In this document: positions 6,375 through 12,103 of the stretch, in pieces
Layout: each line of letters opens with the position of its first letter
How positions within the stretch are numbered: position 1 is the stretch's first letter
Notes under the pieces: generated by a model
Databases searched by the model: none
Seen by the model: only the letters and a program-made list of their open reading frames with translations
Told to the model about the DNA's origin: nothing
Position numbers and translations under genes: made by a program
Assembly (NCBI GenBank): GCA_947625995.1
Contig: CANQQN010000041.1
Location: 1-12,103, forward strand
Direction: 5' to 3'
Length of the DNA: 12,103 nt
Source of the DNA: an uncultured Lachnospiraceae bacterium
Lineage (GTDB): Bacteria > Bacillota > Clostridia > Lachnospirales > Lachnospiraceae

Positions 6375-7387
6375 AAAAAGAATCTGTCCGTTTGACGGCC
6401 GCCTTTCTGGGGACGGCGCTCCTTCTGTTCTTGGTGTTTTGCATGAATCTCTTTACAGGCAGCGCGGAGATCTCCTTTTCAGAGGTCGTAAAGATCCTGG
6501 CTTCCTTGGGAAGGGAAGGAACGGCAGCCGACATTCTGTGGAAGATCCGCGTTCCCAGAGCCCTTTCGGCAATGCTTCTTGGCGGCGCGCTGGCCCTGTC
6601 CGGTTATCTTTTGCAGACCTTTTTCCATAACCCCATAGCGGGACCCTTCGTGCTGGGCGTATCCTCCGGGGCAAAGCTGACGGTGGCTCTGGTGATGATC
6701 TTTTTGATGGGGCGGTACCGGAGCGTCGGCTCCGCCGTGATGATCATGGCGGCGTTTGCAGGCTCCATGCTTTCTCTGGGATTTGTGTTATTGATCTCCC
6801 GGAAGGTAAAACGCATGTCCATGCTGGTGGTCTGCGGCGTGATGATCGGATATATCTGCTCTGCGGTAACGGATTTTGTGGTGACCTTTGCGGACGATTC
6901 CGATATTGTGAATCTGCGAAGCTGGTCCTTGGGCACCTTTTCGGGAATGACCATGGATAACGTGGCGGCCATTTTTCTCGTGGTGGCGGTTGCCTTTGGC
7001 GGCGCTTTCCTGTTATCAAAGCCCATTGGCGCCTACCAGATGGGAGAGAGCTACGCCCAGAATCTGGGTGTGCGGGTGATCGCCCTCCGGGCGGCTCTGA
7101 TCCTGCTTTCGGGACTGCTTTCTGCCTGTGTCACCGCTTTCGCGGGGCCGGTATCCTTTGTGGGGATTGCCGTGCCGCATATTATCCGGGTGGTGTTTCG
7201 TACCTCGAAGCCTATTTTGCTCATTCCCGCCTGTTTTCTGGGCGGCAGCATTTTCTGTATGGTCTGCGATATGATCGCCAGAACCGCCTTTGCGCCTACG
7301 GAACTAAGCATCAGTACGGTGACGGCGATCTTCGGCGCCCCGGTGGTGATCCTGATCATGGTGCGCCGCAGGAAGGGGGAATATTGA
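6371..7387 (+). CDS. FecCD/BtuC-family ABC importer permease
   Basis: Integral membrane component that forms the translocation path as a homodimer; 338 aa, normal for the family. The start overlaps the binding-protein stop (ATGA, 6371-6374), a sign of translational coupling. The N-terminal helix is followed by LWKIRVPRALSAMLLGGALA, LSGYLLQTFFHNPIAGPFVL and LGVSSGAKL, the signature of FecCD permeases. Several hydrophobic segments follow. FAGPVSFVGIAVPHIIR in the last third is the typical coupling-helix region that contacts the ATPase. The alternating hydrophobic stretches are consistent with about 8-10 helices. Substrate cannot be read from the permease. Confidence 0.93.
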   Translation: MKKESVRLTAAFLGTALLLFLVFCMNLFTGSAEISFSEVVKILASLGREGTAADILWKIRVPRALSAMLLGGALALSGYLLQTFFHNPIAGPFVLGVSSGAKLTVALVMIFLMGRYRSVGSAVMIMAAFAGSMLSLGFVLLISRKVKRMSMLVVCGVMIGYICSAVTDFVVTFADDSDIVNLRSWSLGTFSGMTMDNVAAIFLVVAVAFGGAFLLSKPIGAYQMGESYAQNLGVRVIALRAALILLSGLLSACVTAFAGPVSFVGIAVPHIIRVVFRTSKPILLIPACFLGGSIFCMVCDMIARTAFAPTELSISTVTAIFGAPVVILIMVRRRKGEY

Positions 7388-8136
7388 TGACGGATATCCT
7401 GATTTCGGCGGATCAGCTTTCCGTAGGCTACGGGAAGCCGCTGATCGAGAATATTTCCTTCCATGTGCGGGGCGGGGAGATTATGACGCTGATCGGCCCT
7501 AACGGCTCCGGAAAATCCACCATTTTAAAAACGCTGGCGGGATATTTAAAAGTATTGGGCGGCAGGATCTGTCTGGAGGAGAAACAGGCGGAGTCCATTC
7601 CCGGCAAAGAAAAGGCGAAGAAGCTTTCTGTGCTTCTGACAGAGAGAATCCGGCCGGAACTGATGACCTGCCGGGATGTGGTGGAGACGGGCCGCTATCC
7701 TTATACGGGGCATTTCGGCATACTTTCCGAGAAAGATAAGGAGGCCGCCCAAAAAGCCATTGAAATGGTAGAGATCGGGGATTTTGCCGACAAGGATTTT
7801 TCCGCGGTCAGCGACGGACAGCGTCAGCGGGTAATGTTGGCGCGGGCCATCTGTCAGGAGCCGGAAATATTGATTCTGGACGAACCCACATCTTATCTGG
7901 ATATCCATCATAAGATTTTGTTTCTGGAGGTTTTGCGGAAGCTGGCCCATGAAAAAAAGCTGGCGGTGATCGTCTCCATGCATGAATTGGACTTTGCGGA
8001 GAAGATCTCCGACTATACGCTCTGTGTGAAAGACGGAAGCATCTACAGGGCGGGAACCCCCAAGGAGATATTCAACGATCAGGTCCTTCACGAGCTTTTT
8101 GATATCTCAGCGGAACTCTACAGGCGTTACTTTTAA
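7387..8136 (+). CDS. ABC importer ATPase, FecE/BtuD type, with non-canonical Q-loop and signature
   Basis: ATP-hydrolysing component of the importer; 249 aa. ATG 7387 shares one base with the permease stop (TGATG) and follows AGGAAGGGGG. A TTG at 7384 is the only close alternative. Walker A is GPNGSGKST (37-45), Walker B is ILILDEP (D165, E166), the D-loop is SYLD and the H-loop is SMHE (H199), all intact. Two motifs are unusual. The signature is VSDGQRQR (S142-Q145) rather than LSGGQ. The Q-loop region reads VLLTERIRPELM (82-93), with Thr-Glu where Gln is expected. I recall such variants from related clostridial importers, so this is more likely a subfamily trait than decay. It belongs with the two preceding genes. 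Confidence 0.93.
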   Translation: MTDILISADQLSVGYGKPLIENISFHVRGGEIMTLIGPNGSGKSTILKTLAGYLKVLGGRICLEEKQAESIPGKEKAKKLSVLLTERIRPELMTCRDVVETGRYPYTGHFGILSEKDKEAAQKAIEMVEIGDFADKDFSAVSDGQRQRVMLARAICQEPEILILDEPTSYLDIHHKILFLEVLRKLAHEKKLAVIVSMHELDFAEKISDYTLCVKDGSIYRAGTPKEIFNDQVLHELFDISAELYRRYF

Positions 8137-8232
8137 GCGGCCTGCCATGCGCGGCGCGGCTTACAGACCGGATGCGTAACTTAATATACATATTTACATA
8201 AACACATTAAAAAAGAAAGGAAGATGGTTTTT
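8137..8232 (+). other. Short gap between ATPase gene and cbiK
   Basis: 96 bp. A weak promoter-like pair, TTACAG (8161-8166) and TATACA (8185-8190) with 18 bp between, lies here, so cbiK could have some transcription of its own. The GC-rich start (8137-8160) has no clear hairpin plus T run, so no terminator is called. Confidence 0.3.
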
Positions 8233-9186
8233 ATGAAATGGAAGAAACTGGGATTGCTCATGGCTATGGTCATGACGGCGGCCTTTGTGTTTGCGGGCTG
8301 CGGGGACAACGGTACCAAGACAGACGAGAACGGAGGCGATACCGCAAAGACGGAAACGCCTGCAAAGGCAACAGAGGAAGCAAGCGCTGACGGAGAGGTC
8401 AAGCCGGTGGTGCTGGTAGTCAGCTTCGGCACCAGCTACAATGACAGCCGGGATAAGACCATCGGCGCAGTGGAGCAGGCGATCACAGACGCTTACCCGG
8501 ACTATGAGATCAGAAGAGCGTTCACAAGCCAGATCATCATTGACAAGCTGAAAGAGAGAGACAATCTGGAGATCGACAACGTGGAAGAGGCGCTTGACAG
8601 GCTTGTTGCAGACGGCGTGAAGAAATTGGTGGTACAGCCCACCCATGTCATGAGCGGCTACGAATATGACGATGTTGCGGCGGCAGTTGAAGAATATAAG
8701 GATCAGTTTGATTCTGTATCTATGGGCGCGCCTCTGCTGACCTCCGACGAGGATTACACCGATCTGACAAACGCCCTTGTAGAGGCAACCGCTTCTTATG
8801 ATGACGGCCAGACGGCAATCGTATTTATGGGCCACGGAACAGAGCACGAGGCCAACGCTACATATGCGAAGCTACAGGATTCTTTTGCCGCAAAAGGCGC
8901 GGAGCATTATTACATCGGTACGGTGGAAGCGACACCTTCCCTTGACGACATTGTTGCGGCAGTAAAAGAAGGCGGCTACAAGAAGGTCGTTCTGGAGCCC
9001 CTGATGCTGGTTGCGGGCGATCATGCAAACAATGATATGGCCGGTGATGAGGAGGATTCTTGGAAGTCTGTCCTCACAAAGGAAGGTTTTGAGGTAGAGT
9101 GCTTACTGAGAGGCATGGGAGAACTGCCGGCAATTCAGGAAATGTATGTATCTCATGTAGCGGATGCCATTGGCAATCTGAAATAA
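8233..9186 (+). CDS. cbiK: Exported lipoprotein CbiK: sirohydrochlorin cobaltochelatase
   Basis: CbiK-type class II chelatase that inserts Co2+ into sirohydrochlorin in the anaerobic B12 pathway; 317 aa including about 55 extra N-terminal residues. The start at 8233 suits AAAGGA (8216-8221) with about 11-nt spacing; ATG 8224 would be only 2 nt away. Residues 1-22 are a lipoprotein signal peptide (MKWKK, hydrophobic core, FAG-C23), followed by an acidic Thr/Ala/Glu linker to about residue 55. The chelatase fold then begins with VVLVVSFGTSYNDSR. The residues expected for metal binding are present: E144 in GYEY, H201 in FMGHGTEHEAN and H264 in AGDHANNDMAGD. Subtracting the leader, they fall near E89, H145 and H207 of Salmonella CbiK. 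So the enzyme appears active but sits outside the membrane, as with the exported CbiK of Desulfovibrio vulgaris, which binds haem. The job may be cobalt or tetrapyrrole handling rather than the cytosolic step. Confidence 0.94.
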   Translation: MKWKKLGLLMAMVMTAAFVFAGCGDNGTKTDENGGDTAKTETPAKATEEASADGEVKPVVLVVSFGTSYNDSRDKTIGAVEQAITDAYPDYEIRRAFTSQIIIDKLKERDNLEIDNVEEALDRLVADGVKKLVVQPTHVMSGYEYDDVAAAVEEYKDQFDSVSMGAPLLTSDEDYTDLTNALVEATASYDDGQTAIVFMGHGTEHEANATYAKLQDSFAAKGAEHYYIGTVEATPSLDDIVAAVKEGGYKKVVLEPLMLVAGDHANNDMAGDEEDSWKSVLTKEGFEVECLLRGMGELPAIQEMYVSHVADAIGNLK

Positions 9187-9221
9187 TCTGCGGTATCAGA
9201 GAGTAAGATCTCAATCTGATA

Positions 9222-9250
9222 TTGAAATATGTCTATTAAGTTAATATAGT
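9222..9250 (+). promoter_or_regulatory. Candidate sigma-A promoter before the second small membrane protein
   Basis: TTGAAA (9222-9227) and TATAGT (9245-9250) are 17 bp apart, a good match. The start would be near 9257, directly at the foot of the following hairpin. It could drive orf188-cbiC-cbiD-cbiF separately from the riboswitch operon. Confidence 0.5.
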
Positions 9251-9260
9251 ATCTGAAAAG

Positions 9261-9290
9261 CCGCTGCCGCCGGCAGGCGGCGGTGGTTTT
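9261..9290 (+). terminator. GC-rich hairpin with T4, terminator after cbiK
   Basis: CCGCTGCCGCC (9261-9271) pairs with GGCGGCGGTGG (9276-9286) over a GGCA loop, 11 bp with two G-U pairs, followed by TTTTAT. The T run is short, so some read-through into the next genes is likely. It would at least partly separate the uptake half from the cbiC-D-F half. Confidence 0.7.
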
Positions 9291-9322
9291 ATAAAATTCA
9301 ATTATTTGGAGACAGAAAACGG

Positions 9323-9889
9323 ATGAAAAAAATCATATTGACCCTTTGCGCAGCAGTGCTGTTGCTGGAATTTTTTGCGGTTCCCACTGTATGGGCAAAG
9401 GATGAAAAAGAAAAAACGCCTCTGTACGCAGAGGATCTAAAAGAGGGAACTTACGAGATCGAAGTGGATTCCAGTTCTTCTATGTTCCGTGTGGTTGGCT
9501 GTGCGTTGACGGTTTCCGGCGGCAAGATGACCGCAGTGATTACGTTGAGCGGCACAGGCTACGAAAAGCTGTTTATGGGAACCGGAGAGGAAGCCGCGGC
9601 CGCCGGCGATGAGGAGTATATCTATTATCAGGAAGATGAGGAAGGCAAATACACCTATGCGGTGCCTGTGGAAGCTTTGGATCAGGACATTGACTGCGCG
9701 GCGTGGAGCATCCGGAAAGAGCGCTGGTATGACCGGGTTCTGGTATTCAGATCGGACGGCCTGCCAAAGGAGGCGCTGGCAGGAAACGGTAGTATGGTGA
9801 TACCCATTGTGATCGCGGCGGCAGTAGTTGTGGTGATCGCGGCAGCAGGCATAGGCATAGCTGTAAAAAAGAAAAAGAATCAAGGTTGA
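9323..9889 (+). CDS. Secreted, membrane-anchored small beta-sandwich protein; function unknown
   Basis: 188 aa, ATG 9323 after TTTGGAGA. A signal peptide (residues 1-25, MKKIILTL...VWA) is followed by a charged linker, then one domain at about 38-145: EGTYEIEV (41-48), SSSSMFRVVGCALTVSGGKM (50-69), LSGTGYEKLFMGTGEE (75-90), YTYAVPVEALD (110-120) and SIRKERWYDRVLVF (129-142). A transmembrane helix (159-181) and KKKK tail follow, so the domain faces outward. The strand order and anchor match the protein at 4730, and I read the two as distant relatives. The His/Tyr pair of that protein is not kept here; the aligned place holds R134 and R138. Similar small proteins occur near FecCD-type transporters in gut Clostridia as far as I recall. 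The stop lies 5 bp before cbiC. Its ligand is unknown. Confidence 0.85.
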   Translation: MKKIILTLCAAVLLLEFFAVPTVWAKDEKEKTPLYAEDLKEGTYEIEVDSSSSMFRVVGCALTVSGGKMTAVITLSGTGYEKLFMGTGEEAAAAGDEEYIYYQEDEEGKYTYAVPVEALDQDIDCAAWSIRKERWYDRVLVFRSDGLPKEALAGNGSMVIPIVIAAAVVVVIAAAGIGIAVKKKKNQG

Positions 9890-9894
9890 GCAAC

Positions 9895-10539
9895 ATGGAA
9901 ATAGAAAATATCCGTCCCGGAGACATTGAAAGGCGGAGCATGGAGATCATTGAGAGCGAACTGGGAGACACCTCCCGTCTGTCTGAAAAAGAGAAGCCGG
10001 TAGTAAAGCGGGTGATCCACGCCACGGCGGACTTCTCCTATCTGGAAAATTTGAAATTTTCAGACCGGGTGGTGGAGCAGGGGCTCGCCGCCCTGAAAAA
10101 AGGCGCGGTCATCGTCACCGACACCCATATGGCGGAGGCGGGGATCAGCAAGCCCGCCCTGAAAGCCTTCGGCTGTGAACTCCATTGCTTCATGTCTGAT
10201 GAGGACGTGGCAAAAAGGGCCCGAAGGGACGGGACCACAAGAGCGGTCGCATCCATGGACAAGGCCGCTTCCCTGTTTGCCGGCAGGAATGTGATCTTTG
10301 CCATCGGCAATGCCCCCACGGCGCTTATGCGGATCTGTGAGCTTGCCGGACAGGGGGCGCTCTCTCCCGCGCTGGTGATCGGCGCGCCGGTGGGATTCGT
10401 GAATGTGATACAATCCAAGGAGATGCTTATGGAAAGCGGGATTCCCTTTATTGTAGCGGCAGGCCGGAAAGGCGGCAGTAATGTGGCGGCTGCCATTTTA
10501 AACGCCATGCTTTACCAGATTTACCAAAGGGCACAATAA
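9895..10539 (+). CDS. cbiC: Cobalt-precorrin-8 methylmutase (CbiC/CobH)
   Basis: Moves the methyl group from C11 to C12 of cobalt-precorrin-8 to give cobyrinic acid; 214 aa, the normal length. ATG 9895 follows AAGG with 9-nt spacing; a TTG at 9886 would overlap the previous stop and is less likely. KRVIHATADFSY places His42 at the position of the catalytic His43 of Pseudomonas CobH. VTDTHMAEAGI, AIGNAPTAL, IGAPVGFVNV and ESGIPFIVAAGRKGGSNVAAAILNAM (the last in two adjoining blocks) are the other family signatures. It is a cytoplasmic enzyme and is followed by a structured 121-bp gap. Confidence 0.96.
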   Translation: MEIENIRPGDIERRSMEIIESELGDTSRLSEKEKPVVKRVIHATADFSYLENLKFSDRVVEQGLAALKKGAVIVTDTHMAEAGISKPALKAFGCELHCFMSDEDVAKRARRDGTTRAVASMDKAASLFAGRNVIFAIGNAPTALMRICELAGQGALSPALVIGAPVGFVNVIQSKEMLMESGIPFIVAAGRKGGSNVAAAILNAMLYQIYQRAQ

Positions 10540-10549
10540 AGCCGGGCGA

Positions 10550-10654
10550 AAGAACCGGAGGTTCTTATGGAGCGTTTTCAATCCCATTGATGGCAGATGA
10601 GAAACTGCATCCGCAGTTCTCACTGCCCCGTCGCGCAAACGCTCCGGAATGGAG
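10550..10654 (+). ncRNA. Predicted structured RNA in the cbiC-cbiD gap, possible SD-sequestering element
   Basis: Almost the whole gap can fold. AAGAACC/GGTTCTT (10550-10556 with 10560-10566) is a 7-bp hairpin. GGAGCGTTT/AAACGCTCC (10569-10577 with 10637-10645) is a 9-bp closing stem. Inside it lie TCAAT/ATTGA (10578-10582 with 10586-10590) and a long arm: GGCAG/CTGCC (10592-10596, 10623-10627), TGAG/CTCA (10598-10601, 10619-10622) and AACTGC/GCAGTT (10603-10608, 10613-10618), with single bulged A's at 10597 and 10602. This makes a three-way junction. The 3' arm of the closing stem ends CTCC (10642-10645), which could instead pair with the cbiD SD GGAG (10651-10654). There is no T run, so it is not a terminator. 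It has none of the cobalamin-riboswitch blocks. Confidence 0.55.
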
Positions 10655-10660
10655 ATTTAT

Positions 10661-11860
10661 ATGCTGGAACAATATATTTACCGCGGAAAACAAAAACTTC
10701 GCATGGGGTATACCACAGGCTCCTGTGCGGCTGCCGCTGCGAAAGCGGCTGTAAAGATGCTCCTTTCCGGCCGGCCGGTGACAGAAGTGTCTTTGCCTAC
10801 TCCGAAGGGGATCGGTCTGCGTCTTGATATTCAAGAACGGCAGATCGGAGATGATTTTGCCTGCTGTGCCGTGCAAAAGGACGGCGGCGACGATCCGGAC
10901 GCCACGAACGGCGTTCTCATATACGCGAGAGCCGAGAGGATCTCCGGCGGCATCCGGATCTGCGGCGGCGAGGGGGTAGGCAGAGTCACAAGAAAGGGGC
11001 TGGATCAGCCTGTGGGTTCCGCGGCCATCAACCGGGTGCCCCGGCAGATGATCACGGACGCTGTGGCGGAGGTTTGCGAGGAATACGATTACCGGGAAGG
11101 CATCAGGATCACGATCTATGTGCCGGGCGGAGAGGCGCTGGCGAAAAAGACCTATAATCCAAGAATGGGTATCGAGGGCGGTATTTCCATTATCGGCACA
11201 ACGGGGATCGTAGAGCCTATGAGCAACACCGCCATCATAGAGACCGTCAGGACAGAGGAACGTATGCGCCGGGCGGAAGGGAAAAAATCTCTGCTGCTGG
11301 CCGTGGGAAATTACAGCCGCCGCTTTTTGTCGGAAGAAATGCAGGATCCGGCAGAACGCCAATGGCCGTCCCTTGTAAAGCTTGGACGGCTCTGGCGCAA
11401 GGGCGGACTGGCCGAGGATTGTGTGATCTGCAGTAACTTTATCGGGGAAGCCATCGACGCCGCTCTGGAATATGGATTTGAGGGCGCGCTGTTGGTGGGG
11501 CACCTAGGCAAATTGGTCAAGCTTGGCGCGGGGATCATGAATACCCATTCCGCTCAGGCTGACGGGCGTATGGAAATGCTTGTGACATGCGGATTGCTGG
11601 CGGGGGCAGATCCGGCCGTATTAAAAAGGCTGACGGACTGCGTCACCACAGACGCCGCTCTGGATCTGCTTCAAGAGGCCGGGGCGCTTCATCCCACGGC
11701 ACAGGTGCTTATGGAACGGATCCAGTATTATCTGGATGGGAAGGTAAAAGGAGAAATGAAGATCGGGGCGGCGGTGTTTTCCGAAAAATACGGAGTGATC
11801 GGGATCACAAAAACCGTTCCCGGCTTGATCGATAGATTTTTGGAGGAGTACAATGATTGA
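10661..11860 (+). CDS. cbiD: Cobalt-precorrin-5B C1-methyltransferase (CbiD)
   Basis: SAM-dependent methylation at C1 of the cobalt-corrin ring in the anaerobic pathway; 399 aa. The start at 10661 is preferred because GGAG (10651-10654) is 6 nt before it. The in-frame ATG at 10649 has no site and would add four residues. The N-terminus RMGYTTGSCAAAAAKAA (14-30) is the CbiD hallmark. VPGGEALAKKTYNPRMGIEG and GGISIIGTTGIVEPMSNTAI form the conserved centre, and EYGFEGALLVGHLGKLVKLG with GIMNTHSAQADGRME follows. The protein is intact. It overlaps the cbiF start by 8 bp, indicating coupled translation. A structured RNA lies just upstream of the ribosome binding site. Confidence 0.96.
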   Translation: MLEQYIYRGKQKLRMGYTTGSCAAAAAKAAVKMLLSGRPVTEVSLPTPKGIGLRLDIQERQIGDDFACCAVQKDGGDDPDATNGVLIYARAERISGGIRICGGEGVGRVTRKGLDQPVGSAAINRVPRQMITDAVAEVCEEYDYREGIRITIYVPGGEALAKKTYNPRMGIEGGISIIGTTGIVEPMSNTAIIETVRTEERMRRAEGKKSLLLAVGNYSRRFLSEEMQDPAERQWPSLVKLGRLWRKGGLAEDCVICSNFIGEAIDAALEYGFEGALLVGHLGKLVKLGAGIMNTHSAQADGRMEMLVTCGLLAGADPAVLKRLTDCVTTDAALDLLQEAGALHPTAQVLMERIQYYLDGKVKGEMKIGAAVFSEKYGVIGITKTVPGLIDRFLEEYND

Positions 11861-12103
11861 TTTTGTTGGCGCGGGCTGCGGCGCTCCCGACCTGATCACG
11901 GTCAGGGGTAAGGCCCTCATTCAACAAGCGGATGTGATCATTTATGCGGGCTCTCTTGTGAACCCCGCCCTGTTGGAGCATGTGAAAAAGGATTGCCGGA
12001 TCTACAACAGCGCGCAGATGGATCTGGAGCAGGTGCTTGCAGTGATGGAGCAAGCGGAAAAAGAGGGGAAGCGCACCGTGCGGCTGAACACCGGAGATCC
12101 CTG
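11853..12103 (+). CDS. cbiF: Cobalt-precorrin-4 C11-methyltransferase, N-terminal part (CbiF/CobM)
   Basis: SAM-dependent methylation at C11 of cobalt-precorrin-4; only the first 83 codons are in the window. ATG 11853 lies within the end of cbiD (8-bp overlap) after TGGAGGA. The opening IDFVGAGCGAPDLITVRGK matches the SAM/precorrin methyltransferase fold. Cys replaces the usual Pro in the GAGPG loop. ADVIIYAGSLVNPALLEHVK, YNSAQMDLEQVLAVM and VRLNTGDP are CbiF/CobM traits, which separates it from the C20 and C17 enzymes. It continues the cbiC-cbiD operon beyond the window. Confidence 0.93.
   Translation, partial: MIDFVGAGCGAPDLITVRGKALIQQADVIIYAGSLVNPALLEHVKKDCRIYNSAQMDLEQVLAVMEQAEKEGKRTVRLNTGDP

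Noticed and set aside
10540..10660. Second cobalamin riboswitch or terminator before cbiD
   Set aside because: No B12 box or other conserved aptamer blocks, and no T run after any of the hairpins.
10565..11503. Minus-strand ORF of 312 aa
   Set aside because: Antisense shadow of cbiD, with no family motifs.

Overview
The window looks like a chromosome segment from an anaerobic, low-to-mid GC Gram-positive of the Clostridia, most likely Lachnospiraceae-like. The pointers are a tRNA-Phe-type T-box leader before pheST, an AdoCbl-type riboswitch with a transcription terminator, lipoprotein-type signal peptides, AGGAGG-like ribosome binding sites, and genes of the oxygen-independent (cobalt-early) B12 pathway. 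The family-level placement is by eye only.

Layout. (1) 1-359, minus strand: the N-terminal part of a GT39-type membrane glycosyltransferase, with its own extended -10 promoter in the divergent spacer. (2) 491-4216: a sigma-A promoter, a Phe-specific T-box leader with terminator, then pheS and pheT, the two subunits of phenylalanyl-tRNA synthetase. (3) 4275-4645: a promoter, a cobalamin riboswitch and its hairpin/terminator platform. (4) 4730-9186: a small membrane-anchored protein with a NEAT-like beta-sandwich layout, a complete FecCD/BtuCD-type ABC importer (lipoprotein binding protein, permease, ATPase; overlapping or nearly abutting genes), and a CbiK cobaltochelatase that carries a lipoprotein signal peptide. 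(5) 9222-9322: a good promoter match immediately followed by a strong hairpin/terminator. (6) 9323-12103: a second membrane-anchored beta-sandwich protein that resembles the first, then cbiC, a 121-bp gap packed with predicted RNA structure, cbiD, and the start of cbiF (cut by the window edge).

How the genes fit together. cbiK, cbiC, cbiD and cbiF encode steps of the anaerobic corrin pathway, and the riboswitch would shut the locus down when cobalamin is plentiful. The unusual part is the envelope half: two surface-anchored small domains, a lipoprotein binding protein, a FecCD-type importer and an exported chelatase. The layout recalls Isd haem-acquisition loci, but it sits under B12 control and beside B12 biosynthesis genes. 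My inference, not shown by sequence alone, is that this half captures and imports cobalt, a tetrapyrrole or a corrinoid precursor. The first small protein has His in place of the Tyr that ligates haem iron in NEAT YxxxY motifs, which makes the idea specific enough to test.

All gene orientations after position 490 are plus strand. I found no tRNA, rRNA, CRISPR array, insertion sequence or sign of recent transfer.
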